From assembly GCA_013397075.1 (NCBI GenBank), contig VWZS01010877.1, forward strand, positions 1,476 to 65,475: a stretch of DNA of 64,000 bases, in the 5' to 3' direction. Both the position numbers and the translations under genes were made by a program. Origin of the DNA: Rhabdornis inornatus. Its lineage: Eukaryota; Chordata; Aves; Passeriformes; Rhabdornithidae. This document shows positions 8,613 through 20,720 of the stretch, one piece after another. The first letter of the stretch is position 1, and each line of letters opens with the position of its first letter. Below the pieces are notes generated by a model. The model did no database searches. It had not been told where the DNA came from and saw only the letters and a list, made by a program, of their open reading frames with translations.

Positions 8613-11600
8613 AAATGGTTGTCTGAAGTGTGAATTTTTAACAGGGACTGTTTTTGAAATTGTAGGTGATGTGCCCTACAGGACATTGCACTGCGCCTTC
8701 TCAAAGCCCAAAGAATTGGGCTTTTTTATTACTGTACCTTCTTAATTATTTACTGTTTGAAAGGAAATTAATTATTGTTCAGACCTAGAAAAAATGGCTA
8801 GAAAATCTGTTTTGCTAGAAAATTTGCTGGTTGAAAGGAACCTTTTTAATGAGCTAAGAGATTGGTCTTGTAATGTTCCCTTATTTTTGTGTCATTTAAA
8901 GGCTGGCTCATACCTTCAAGTTTGAAGTTGGTTTCTTAAACCTTTAAAAGCCAAAGTGTTTCAGTTCAAGTTACAACTAATGTGAAAGAGTGAAATTCCA
9001 TCATTTTCTGGAAGTATCTTTGAGAATATGACTTCTGGAAAGAGTCATTTCATCACATAAATGTCAGCGTAACCCTCTAATCCTAAATGCCTGTAGTGCT
9101 TGTTAAGTGTGTGGATCTGCAGCTGCAAGTGTGTTCTCAAAATGGAAAAACAATTTGGCACAGTGCAGTCAATATCTCCTTAATGAAGAAGTGTGGGTGG
9201 TGATGTCTGGTTTTGGTGCTTGTTTTATAGACTTAAGTATGCACAGAAAAACTTGCTAAATGCTCAAGAACTGCAGTATCTGCAATGCCATCAGGATTGT
9301 CTTGCTTTAATGGCTGTTTCCAGTACAGTATGAATACTCAAGCAATGAAAACAACCTGTCAAAATAGGACAATAGGACTCTCTTAAGATACAATGCTAGA
9401 AATATGTAACTATTTCAGGCATCCCTTTCAAAAGTTACAGGTGTTGGTGCATACAAAACAAGAGAGATCCTAAATTTTCCTAGTAGGATATGCAATTCTT
9501 TTAAACTAAACTTCTGTGACGCTTGCATTAAATGGACTTTTTTTGCAAGAGGAGTACTAAGTTCTCTGGAAGCTTGTATAAAGGGTTTACTTTTATAGTA
9601 TCTTGACAGATGAATTATGAAACAAACCTGCAGATTACAAAGGAGGAAAAGCATTTCAGTAAGATTCAAATTAATATAAAAAGCCAGAGAAAAGATTTAG
9701 GGTATTTCCTCAAATTGCTGCTTCCGCATGGACTGCAGTAAATAATCCCTTGATTCAGCCAAGCTGCAAAAATTTAATTTAATCAGTTGTCTGATCTGGT
9801 TATTCTGAGTTTGGTTTTGAGAACAAAATCCACATTTAGGAAAGGCCTTTAGTGAGATGGTGCAAAAAGTAATACTTCATTGAAGTGTCCCCACCTTATG
9901 GCTTGCAGGCATTCCTTCATGGACGGAAGGCATCACTTACGTGGTCCTTGTCTACAGGAACTTATATATACTGAGACATACAGGAGAAGTAAATATCTTT
10001 TGAGCTCTAAGTGGTTGAGTGTCCTGTCTGGATTCGTCTACGCAACTAGTTCTAGCAGTTAGTAGCTTAATATCACAGGCATGTTCAGCCTAAACCCTAA
10101 AAGTTGATGGTTGGTAGAAAACACAGTTCAGAATTGCCTGACACACTACAGCATCTATACATCTGAAGTGCTGTGGGAAATAGTACTACAGTTGAGTGAA
10201 GAGCTTTTACTTTACTTTTGGTTAAGGTCTATTTTATTTTCTGGTGTTCTGCTTTGTGTCTAATAAGCAGTCAAATCTTGAAGATCCAGACCTCACTTCT
10301 TACTCCCAAATTTTAATTCTCTTTATCACCTTCTGGACTAGGATAGGTATTTGTGGGTTTTTTTGTGATTTTGTTTTTTTTTTTCTTTTTTTTTTGTTTA
10401 GTTGTTGTGGTAGTGTCTCCAGGTTTCAGTGTCTTTCAGTGTCTTGAGTCTTTCTTCCCCTGAACTGAGTGAGTACAGCTTCACTGGATTTGGAAGAGAG
10501 TGCATTACAGAACAAAACTGGTACAATACATCAAAAAACCAGAACCCAGAACTATGCCATCTTGTTGTCCTTTTGTTTTATGATTTAAGTTCTTTGCTTC
10601 ACAATAATTTCAGTTGTATACTGATAATTTTCAAAACTCAAATTTCAAAATCATGGGTTTTCTCATGGTTTTGAGTTTAGGTTTTAGGTACCTATCTCTT
10701 TGCACAGTTACGTGAAAAAAAACTTTCTGATTTTTATTTTGCTAACAGCAAATTTATGAATACAGGTAAATTATTCCTGTTTGAAATGTTTTGTTTATAA
10801 TTAACTTCTGCATACTATTGTGTTTTACACTGAATTAGAGTTTTATATGGGAGTGTTTTTTATACAGGTAAGTTTTTTTTTTTAGGAAATGGGTTGAATT
10901 CAGGTTTAGACTTGGGTGTTTTGATTATTTTGATTTGGATGTATTGTTTGTTTCTTTCCCCACATAAATACATAGAAACATAACATACAAAATATGTATT
11001 AGGCAATAATATCTTCCTGTTACTTTGCAGTGTTTAAAGTACTAATACATGCTCTATTAGCTTTTTTTGACGTATATAAATTCAGAGAGGCAAGCAGAAG
11101 CAAAAATATTGTAGCCTTTCACTTCATTGCTAACAATTTTCTTTTACTCCTTAAGGAAGTGTTCAGTCTTAGCTGTAGATTTTTCTTTACCCTTCTGTCC
11201 TTGCATCATGTTAAGAAATTATAATGAAATATGAATTTTAAAAAAGTTATATGTATGGAAGCTATATTAAAAATGCATTTAAGTCTTCTGGGGCCATGTG
11301 TGAATTTGATGACAATTACTTTAACATGCATGTGTATAGAATGGCTCAGTGTCAGTGCCATATTTTATATACATTCTATTGCTCCTTTGAGACCTAATTT
11401 AAGTTTCATTAAATACTGCACTCTGAAGGAGTCCTTTGTCCATTGTGCTCATCTCCTTGAATATGCTAAGGTCTTACAGTGCTGTAGCTGCCCACAGAGA
11501 ATTATGAAACAAATTAAATGTCTTTGTATGATAAACTAACACCATTCAGAATAGTTTAATTTGGCTACTTTCCTACCAAGGCAATCATCTGTTACACTTC

Positions 11601-13733
11601 CGTTTCCATCTATCTCACTGTGTTCAGTATCTCCTTTTGTGTTTGTTCAGCTCAGTGAAGAGATTTGCATGATGTATAGAAAGCCTCTGCTCCAAAGCTA
11701 CAACTGATTTAAAGCAGTGGTTTGTAACTGGGTTTTTAGTGTTCGCAAATCAGTAAGATCTTTCCTGTATATTTTTAAGTGATAACTGGTACCTACGTTG
11801 TAATAGTGGGAAGTTTAGGTGCAGCTGCCCTTGAAACATTTTTCTGTAAAATACCCAAATTGCATTTACTGCCATATCACTCCCAAAAAAAACCTCCTCT
11901 GTATCATTCAGAGAATAATAGCAGCATCTGATTAAAAATCTCTTTTTAAAAAAGCTTGCAACCAGTATTATTTCATGACTCTCAAGGCCAGTTGTTTGCT
12001 CTTTATACTGCCAAGAGTCTTTGTTCAGTCAGAATGTAGTTGTAGCAGAAAAGAAGATAAAAAGCATTACATTTAGAGGACATAAAAAGGCTGATTTAGA
12101 TATAGCTGTATAGGAGAGGAACTATGTTATAAATCTGGGAAGATGGCAAATTGGTTGGATAATCCAGAGAAAGAGAACATTTTCAGAGGGGGAATTACTG
12201 TGGAAAGATGTGACCATCAAACAATAGCTAATAGAATTGTATTCATTTATATTGATAAATATATTCAATGAATAAAAATATGGAATGTAAATTTGGATAA
12301 AGTAAAAGATTTACAGCAAGGAAAAATTCTACTGTGTCATGCACTGGCATGCCTTTGAAGTGAGGGCAAGCTTTGGAAAGCTGCTCTACAAACAATCCTT
12401 AGCCCCTGCTGAGATTATTAGCAGTGGTGCTCATTAAGGTTAATTTATTTCATGTGAAAATTTGTGAGGACCAGAAGCCTGAGCATCTCCATTGTATAAG
12501 TGCTGCAGAATTTTCAATGACCTCAGGTGCTTCCAAGAGTTGTTTGCAATTTTTCACCTAGATTAGTAAAACTCTTTAACCACCCTGTGCAGTGCTGGTT
12601 CATAACAGAGGAATGAGCTACAATCAGCCAGCAGCATCCAGGTGCCATGCTTTGAAAAACTCACTTTTAAGTGCCTGACCCAGCCTAATCCTGATTAGTG
12701 TTTAAGTGCTCAGGGCATACCCGGAGGTGAGGTGGTTGCAAAGTGATGACTGCCTACAGAAATTAAATGGGCTGCCGAAAAAACTGGGTTTCTTCATGAA
12801 TTATAAATGCTTAGCTCTGTTTGGCTTTTTTCTTCCTTATTAAGTTTGCAATAGTTTTTGTATGCCATGGTCAGCATCACATTTCTGTGGGAAACGTTTC
12901 ATGTTGAAAATAGTCAAACCATTCTGCTTAGCTATAGAAAGCCTTAATGCCAGCTGAGGCTTTTATGACCTATAGTTTTGAAATTTATTATTGCTTTTCT
13001 TTCAGAAGTGATAGATTTTTATTTTAATTATAAAAAACCTTGCTTTTACACTTTGAAGGAGTTTTGCTGCACTGCACTGGTGAGGAAGAAATGTTTCAGG
13101 GTGGATGCTGTAAAATAATTTAAAAACCAGAGTAGTGTACTTGAAATATTTTCCCAAACACTTTGAAAGTCCATAAGATGCAAAAAAAGCAGAAGTTTTC
13201 AAAGAAATCTCATAGAAGACTTTGGTTTTCTTTGGGTTTAATTTTTTAGTGATGTAAGAGCTGTCATTTCAGCAAGAGTTAAGTATTGTATTACTTTGCA
13301 TGATAAACATGAGTAACTCGATCTACTATAGGGCTCAGGCACACAAAATCTAAAATAAGGCACTAAAAACCACCGATGCTCAGAAATTTAAATAAAAGTT
13401 TTTTATTATCTCGAGCAGGCCTAGAAGGCTCTCTTCTTGTCAGAGAAATGTTTTGCCTATTTTACTTAAGTCTCTGGTTATTGTGAAAGAAGCAGCTGTA
13501 AAACCAGTGTAAAAGTCAAATTTGACCCTATGACCCTGAGCCCTGTATTCCAGTGCTGAAAAGGGCACTAGCATTTAGAGAAGTGTGCATGAAAAGCTGC
13601 TCATCTCTTATAGAAATAGTCTTTGGCTTGGAGGACGTGCAGACAGGAGACGAAGAAAAAGGCTTAGGTGTCAGTCAGTGCTGTTGTTGGCCTTGTCTTG
13701 GTATCAGAGAAGCTTTTGTTTGTATCTTGCCTC
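8613..13733. other. AT-rich non-coding sequence
   Basis: About 5 kb of AT-rich DNA with a T-rich low-complexity run near 10350-10400. Open frames reach about 100 codons (for example 11231-11539) but have no recognisable motif and fit chance in AT-rich DNA. No repeat family or RNA gene was recognised. Confidence 0.5.
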
Positions 13734-13739
13734 ATAGAG
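13734..13739 (-). repeat. Target-site duplication of LTR-A copy 2, left (ATAGAG)
   Basis: ATAGAG lies directly outside the LTR end TGACGCGG and is repeated exactly at 14416-14421 after the other end (GCAACA). Confidence 0.92.
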
Positions 13740-13934
13740 TGACGCGGCTCGCCTTTTCCACCCGAGCTCGGCTCGCCCAGCCAGCTCTCCAGGCGAGACC
13801 GGCGCCGAGAGTGGGCCGCCTCCCGGATGGCAGAGAACCAGGAGTGCGGCTGGGGCTGAGAGCCCTCTTGGCTGACAGCACGTCCGGGGAAGAATAAAGG
13901 ATCAGGGGGAGTCCTTTTGTGGGTCCAGGATAGG

Positions 13935-13940
13935 TTTATT
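13935..13940 (-). promoter_or_regulatory. LTR-A copy 2 poly(A) signal
   Basis: AATAAA on the - strand, about 80 bp downstream of the TATA-like box, in the shared context CCAATAAACC. Confidence 0.8.
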
Positions 13941-14019
13941 GGAGGAACGGGGGGAACACGAGATAACCGAAGGGGAAGGGAGAATACCACAAAAGGCACA
14001 GAGAAAGGACTTGCAGCAA

Positions 14020-14160
14020 CTTAAATACAGGACCTCCCCCGGGGGAGGGGACATTACAGCAACCAATCGCAACAGCTTAGGGGCGTAACACAAGGCGGGA
14101 CTGAATACATAATTAACCAATGGGGGAAACATAGGCGGGGAATACACAGAGACATCCAAT
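14020..14160 (-). promoter_or_regulatory. LTR-A copy 2 core promoter
   Basis: On the - strand, inverted CCAAT boxes (ATTGG) precede TATTTAAG. The segment also holds a GC-rich stretch with CCCCCGGGGG. This is a standard U3 layout. It faces toward TUSC1 (leftward in window coordinates) from about 6 kb away. Confidence 0.65.
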
Positions 14161-14415
14161 GAGTAACCGAGGAGGGGATAACTGACACAGAACACACTGG
14201 AAGTTTGGGAGGGGCCAGCGGGGATTGACAATTGTAGGGGAGTGGATAAGGGTGATGGATGGGGAACATTCTAGAGGAATGGGAGGAGATTGGAGCTGAC
14301 TGATAGGGTAAGGGTGGGGATTAGGGCAACCACTACTACCATCAATAGGGGGTTTTAACATAGGAACAAGCCACTTAACAAAGGGAAAACAGAAGCAAAA
14401 TAACACAATGCAACA

Positions 14416-14421
14416 ATAGAG
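14416..14421 (-). repeat. Target-site duplication of LTR-A copy 2, right (ATAGAG)
   Basis: Exact repeat of 13734-13739. Confidence 0.92.
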
Positions 14422-17400
14422 TTTTATTTCAGCTTTTAGCTGAAGATGCGTTTATGCTCTCAGTAGATGTTTCTCTGTCTCCTCAGTAGCTGCTGCTCAG
14501 GGCAAAATGAATAATCTTGCAAGATCTGTCTCCAGCCACTTAGGAGACTATCGGAGTGGCTAGAAAAAGACTGAATATATCTGGTTAAAGAGCAGATGGG
14601 ACCATTGCTGACCATATGGGCAAGAAGCCCTTCTTGCACTGAAGATTTCCATGTAAATTACGCTAAGAAAAATGCTAGACTCCACAAAAATGGTAGAGGA
14701 AATACGGTTGCAGTGTTGCAGCAAACTTGCATGCACAAAAGGAAAATCTCATAAGGACTTGAGATACATGCATCTGGCAGTGTAGCCCCAAAAACCATTT
14801 TTTCTGTCTCCACTCAGTCCTTGTGTGAATCCTTGGGTGAGACATAGGGCAGAAAATACAATCTTACAAGTCTGCTTCTCCAGTGGTTTTAGGTTGGTTA
14901 GCATTTACTAACTTTTTGTATAGTTTTTTGTGCCTTTTATGAGCTACCTGTAAGCAGTGTTTCCATTCCACGCCAGTAAATTACCAAGGCTTTGTCTCCT
15001 GGCCTAAGCATCCTGAGAAAGTGCACACAAGTGTATGGTGAGGTCTCTGACCCAGTACCAGAGATGCGATTCTTACTGCTCTTCAGCATTTTTTTCTTTT
15101 ATTTGTTGCCTTACCCAGAGCCTTATCCCCCTCTATCACACAGCACCATCTTGATTTTTCTATTGCAGACCTCTAGAGCACATTCCATGCACCATGGAAT
15201 GCTCTGTTTTCGTGTGGATTGGCACAAAGAGTATTTTCACCTGCATTCAGGACTGCATTTGAAGCTAAATTCATGGCTGTTCTCAGATGCAGGGAACCAG
15301 TGGATGCACACAACTCTCAAACTACAATCGCGTGATTTTTATTTCTGTACTTTATACATTACATTTTACCAAGAGCCAGAAGTTTTATCTTTCTGTATGC
15401 CAAGCAGCACTGTAATCTTGGAAAAACTGAGTGTATCATTATGTTAACTGATGCTTACTGCCAAATAGGATTGGAAGTCTTTATGTTTCCCCAGTGTGTT
15501 AAGCTATTCTGAGCAGCTCGTTCTGTACCAATTCACAAAGCAATTCTCAGGCATTAGACACAATGTAAAATATAGGCAAGCTGCTGTTTTATTAAGAAAA
15601 CACAGCTGAAGAGTCTCACACAACAACTTAAAACTTAGAGAGCTTATTCAAAATGTGGCTTTGGTCCTTGGCATAAAGAAATTCCCACTCATTATCTCAC
15701 TTTCTGGGAGCTTGCTTGGCTTTGACAGTGGGGAACTGTGTTTTACTGACACTCTTCTACACCACAGAAGAATTGAATGCAATGTCTCTGAGACAGAAAG
15801 ATAGCATTTTGCTGATCTGCCTAAGTGATTAACTTACTGTATAACAGATGCCTCAGTTCAGTGGGAATGGGAGTGCTGGGCTCTCAGACTTTCCTACAGA
15901 GAACTACTGCACAGTGGTTTCTAATGGTTCTACCTGTTAACTGATATATTTCATTTCTATATTTTCTTTTTCCTCCCCTTCATAGTTCTTGTCATTAATT
16001 GCCTTTTAACAATCCTATTTTAAAATATGATTATTTTCATCCATCACTTTTAATTGTAGGGAGTTTTTAATTCATTTTGCTCCTTAGAACTTCTAAGAAA
16101 AGAGGCTCACAACAGAACAGATAGGTTCAGTTGATTCAGGGAATCAACTCTTAACTTTAAAAGCTTTCCACATACTCTGTGGGTATACTGAAAAAATAAA
16201 GGTGATTTTTAGGATGGGAGAGATGTTACCCCAAGGGTGTTAATTGACAAAGCCTACACACTGGTTTTATTAACATTATTCATAAATATAGTCCTTACTA
16301 TCAGTACTGGTGGCTCAGGAAGAAAAGAAGAAAGATGTTTTTGTGAGCTTCTGATATGGAACGTGAAAATGTGTAATTCTGTCTGTAAAGGAACAACTAG
16401 CCAAAATGCCATCTCTGTGCACTTTCTGCAATAAAATGAAATAAAACAGAGACCAGGAAAGCTGCCAGTTTTTCTGTGTAAAGCCATGTGGGTTGTTCTG
16501 TATATGTAGCTTTAACACATGATAAAGTTTGATCACAAACGCATGATCTTGCATCTCTGCAATCACTTTGTGAACTTAAGTAATTTTTTCCCCTTTAGGC
16601 AGAGGTATGACAACTTACTTTGTCATTTTCATTGTGTATCTTTTCAGTGGCATGATTGTTCAGTACATTTATGCAGTCTCATACTTTTTCACCAGTACAG
16701 TTCTTTTCAAAGCAGGAATTTTAATAATTTAGATAGCAGCTGTCCAAGTAAGAAATTTCTTTTTAGCTACTAGCACTAATTTTGCAAAATTAAATTCGGG
16801 TCATGATGCAGCTTATTAAGAATCTCATTTAACTGAATCTTTGAGGGTTGTATGGTTGCAAAGCTGTGACAACTGCAAACTTCAGTGATGTTGGCTCACT
16901 AGAAAATTTGTCAGACATGCATTTATAATAATCTTCTATGGAATGCTAAGTACATTATACAGTGCTTTTTGATTGAAATGGCTCACAGACTTTATGGAAT
17001 ATAGAAAGTATTAGAGAAAGTTATTTGTACAGCTGAATTTTTTTGAAAAACAGTGTGCTTTTATACCAATATAGAAGACAATGAAATAGTGTGGTTCAGT
17101 GTGACATCAATTGAGTCGAGCTGAGTCACAACAATTTAAAAGCAAGAGTGAGGTAGGTTCAGTACATCAGTAAAACACAGTTAAGTAAGATATTGCAGGG
17201 CAATGGACATTTCTGCTTAGCTGCCTCATTCTTTCTTCTGAGTAATCCTTCATAATTTGAAGAAAAAGTTGAATGCCATGTAGTGGAGCTGTGCGTCACT
17301 GCAGATTTGGAAACCATGCCATTTTTGTAAGAGCTCTAAGAGACAGCTTTTCAACTACAAGTTCACAGCTTGGCAGCTTTTATCATGTAACTGAGTGGGA

Positions 17401-20400
17401 GTATATATTAGTACATATTAATATTATTAGTACGTATTAATTATCTGAGGAAAAATAGTGGAGGGTATTAGAGGGTGGGTAAGGGCTCTGTAGTTTCATA
17501 TCTTTACAATGGTGGTAGGAGAACATGCATATGCATATATGAATGCATGCACTTACAAATGCTAATCTTTATGGAGTTTTTATACAGCAATTTTTCTGAA
17601 TACATGCCAAATACACACCAAGATAAAGGGTCAAAATATTCTCTCTCCATGTCTGCCCTCTAGGCTCTCTGATTCCACTTCTATTTCAGCATGCTACAGC
17701 TTTCAGGAGCAGGAGCACATGCTTACTTGTGTTCAGATTTTTACAAAGCTTATGGTGAAAAAATGGGTTTTGTGGGCCTGTCCTTCTTCTCATCCCCACT
17801 GATTATCCTCAGTTCTCAAAGCAAAGATTCAAAGGCATCCAGAGACATGAATGGTGAAGTCCAGAAAAAGGATTTCATAGATGAGTATCTCTTTATGCGT
17901 CCCACCTGGAAAGTCACTGGACTATTTCCTTTGCCCCCAAGGATGCTTGAGATTGTGTGTTCTCATTTCAGTGTGACTTGATTCATTTTCTAGGGATAAA
18001 ATTGTGTTTAAGGCTTTATGTCTGTAGTTATACTCTACACTAGCTTCGAATTTTTTTGGTTTTGTTCTCATTTTTCTTCCTTCTTGCTATGCACCTCTTG
18101 CTTATTGCTGTTTCTTTTTGCTACTGCTAATGTTTTGGGAGACAGGGAAAAATTGACTTATTCATACAACTGTCTTTTGGAAGCCAGCCTGACATGATAA
18201 AACCCAACAAAATTTGACCCTTCTGAAGTGATGGTATTTTGCATTTATTTTGTGTTTGTATTGCAAAAGAATAATCATTAAAAGGAATTCTACTTGATAT
18301 AAACCTGTGGATTTAACATAACAAAGCTGCTACTTGCCTTCAATGCATCATAAACCTGGGAACTATAAAGAATGCCATTTCTTAGTGTCTGGGTAAGTCT
18401 TTCTATGTTACGGCAGAAAAGTGGAGATCAGGGTGCCCAGATGACAGGTTGCCTATAATCTATTTTTTGTGCTAGGTTTCAAGTTTCAATTAGCCTTTAA
18501 AAATTATTAAATATTATAAAAAATTTACAGATTGATGTATTTAATTTTCCTGTGCTTTTAATATATATTCAGGTACAAAATTGATGCACATGGCTGCCTA
18601 TCCAGTCCAGACAGAAGTTCCTCTCTCATTCTATTGCCAATTTCATTCCTTACTGAAAAAAAGTCCTTAGATGTTCTCTATGTGAACATTTGTTGCCATC
18701 ACTGAAACATGGTATTTCTTTCACAGCTGTGGTAGTCCTGTCTTACACTAGAAATTGAAACCTACCTATCCTTAACATTAAACTGTAGTTTTTCTGCTTG
18801 CTGAGTAATGTATCTCACCCAGTTACAAGGACTTGTGAACCTTCAGGTTCCTCAGATGGACTTGAACCTGCTCCTCTCCTAGAACAGGTCATTCTAGATT
18901 CTCCCAGTCTCTGCCTTTGCCTTCAGCAAATTAATAAACCTACCCTACCAGTGTAGGGGTTCTTTACAAATTTAATTAAAATAGTGACTGGCATTACTAT
19001 TTAAGAGAAGAAGGGCACTCATGCTAGAATCATAATTTAGTACAATGCTGATGCTTAGCAGTCAAGAATCTAAGAGACAGTCCAAATTTGGTGACAAGTT
19101 CTGTTGGTATTTGAAAAATTGGCACAGTTTTGAGTAAAGCAAATAAAAAGCAAGGTAACAGTTCTGCATTTTGTCAGCTAGGAATCCCATGTCTTTTGTA
19201 TTTTCCATAAATAGCAGTATTTTTCTTCATGCTTCTTACAAATAAGCTCCACCTTCTAACAAACATCTATTAAAATTTTGTTTAGTAAATAAAAACACCT
19301 AATCACTATTCAAATGCTGCTCACATTTTAGCATCATGGAAATTACATTGGATTTATAATTAAAAACATTTTCATGGTATGTCTTACAAATGAAAACTCT
19401 GTAACAGAAGCAGTAATAGTGTATTCTCATTATATTGTTTCACTGATCTGAAGTCTACCTTGCAAAAACATAACAAAGTCAATCTGAATTAGCAGTATGT
19501 AGCATTTAGTAGCCAATGGGTTTGGGGAAAACTTATAAAGAGATCATAAAATTCGTTGTGTCAGATTTTCCATGATACTTGATCAACTTCTATCTGTCAG
19601 TGTTTCAGACAGTTTTGAGGTGATTGTATAGAGTATGGGGGAAAAAAAGGAAGACACGCAGGAAAGTCAACAAGTCATAACTTGATGAATTGTTTACAGC
19701 ACAAACTGGAAAGGAACTAGTGAAATTACAGACTGGGGCTTGAGCAGAATGTTCAGGTGAGGAGATGAGAAAGGAGAATGAGCACAAAGAAGTAGTTAAA
19801 AAATGTCATCATATTAAAATGTAAAATTTTTTAAGTAGTGAAAAATTGTGAGGCAAGGTAACATCTGAAGAAAAGTTAGTGGGGAAAGCTGCTATATATT
19901 TTTTTCCTATTAAGTAAATGAAAGTGCTGTAACATGATATAGAAGAAATACCAAAGTGTGTAAAATGACCTATTTGATTGAGACATGTGTGGCATTACCA
20001 TCTTACTGGTTCTGCAAGGTTGCTAAAAGACCTCTTTGTGATTCAAGCTGGAGACAGCTATGCTGAAATCTGAATATGTAAGCTGATAACCTTAATAAAT
20101 AACTTCTACCAGGGACAGTCCTGTGGAAGTCAGCAGAGACAATCATGGTGTGAGGCTCTATATTGTGTAAGAATAATGCAGTCTGACTTATTAATCTGAA
20201 AAACTTCCGGTGACAGGAGCAGAACAGCCAAATAGAATTGAAGCTTATTCCCAAGAAATTCAGTTGTCATTGGTAACAAACTAGCTAATCTAGATAGTTA
20301 CTGTAAACATGACAGCTATGGTAATAAATGACTGAATATTCGCTGGACTGTTGTTTATGTGTGGAATCACAGCAATAGAAGCAATAGAAGTTTTACAGCA

Positions 20401-20485
20401 ATAGAAGTCTCATCACTATGAATCATAAATAGGGATACATGTGTGAAAGAAGAGGACTGAAAACTGCACTTAATAAAATGTTGAA
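14422..20485. other. AT-rich non-coding sequence
   Basis: About 6 kb without a recognisable gene or repeat family. It includes a 151-codon open frame at 14992-15447 (+) with no recognisable motif and a hydrophobic stretch near residues 25-45. A strong short palindrome at 15175-15205 is listed separately. The rest appears single-copy. Confidence 0.5.
15175..15205. repeat. Short palindrome with divergent GGAATG/CATTCC motifs
   Basis: CATTCCATG and CATGGAATG form a perfect 9-bp inverted repeat around a 3-nt CAC loop (15181-15201). AGAG and CTCT extend it outside with a 2-nt bulge. Each arm carries a CATTCC/GGAATG motif, the core of TEAD (MCAT) binding sites. It could equally be a chance hairpin. 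Confidence 0.6.
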
Positions 20486-20720
20486 GTGACTATTTGCTTG
20501 CCTCAGCAGGCTGAGGGTGGCTGTGCCGTAGCTCCCACTTCCCCTTCGCTGACCTCAGACCTGACCTCCCGGGAGATCACCAGCAAGGCAGCAGGCTGCA
20601 AATCACTCCGCTGCTGGGTGAGAGAGGCACTGAGGCTGCCGTATTGTCATGGGCGTTGTGCACATATCCAGCAGGAGCCGGTATGGAGCAGAGCAGGTGC
20701 CGAGGGCTAGCTGCAGTTCT
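20486..20720 (+). other. GC- and CpG-richer segment with splice-like ends (possible exon)
   Basis: This segment is distinctly richer in G+C and CpG than its surroundings. A pyrimidine-leaning TTTGCTTGCCTCAGCAG lies at its left edge, and GGTGAGAG, a good donor match, lies near 20617. The interval between is open in one frame on the + strand. No protein homology is recognised. It could be a non-coding RNA exon, part of an unrecognised repeat, or chance. Confidence 0.2.

Larger units (their letters stand above)
13740..14415 (-). mobile_element. Solo LTR of an endogenous retrovirus, LTR-A family, copy 2
   Basis: A 676-bp solo LTR on the - strand. In that orientation it starts TGTTGCATTG, ends CCGCGTCA and is flanked by ATAGAG on both sides. 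CCAAT boxes are visible on the + strand at 14063, 14117 and 14156. A TATA-like box (CTTAAATA on +, 14020-14027) and a poly(A) signal (TTTATT on +, 13935-13940, in the shared context CTCCAATAAACC) follow in the correct order. The U5 end is strikingly CpG-rich. It has the same termini and architecture as the copies at 3062 and 22263, and no internal proviral sequence. Confidence 0.93.

Noticed and set aside
9861..10060. Possible mariner-like remnant (GTGCAAAAAGTAAT string)
   Set aside because: Only one short string is suggestive. No terminal inverted repeats or transposase frame were found.
11231..11539. 102-codon + strand frame, Cys-rich at its end
   Set aside because: No motif or homology recognised. 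Length fits chance.
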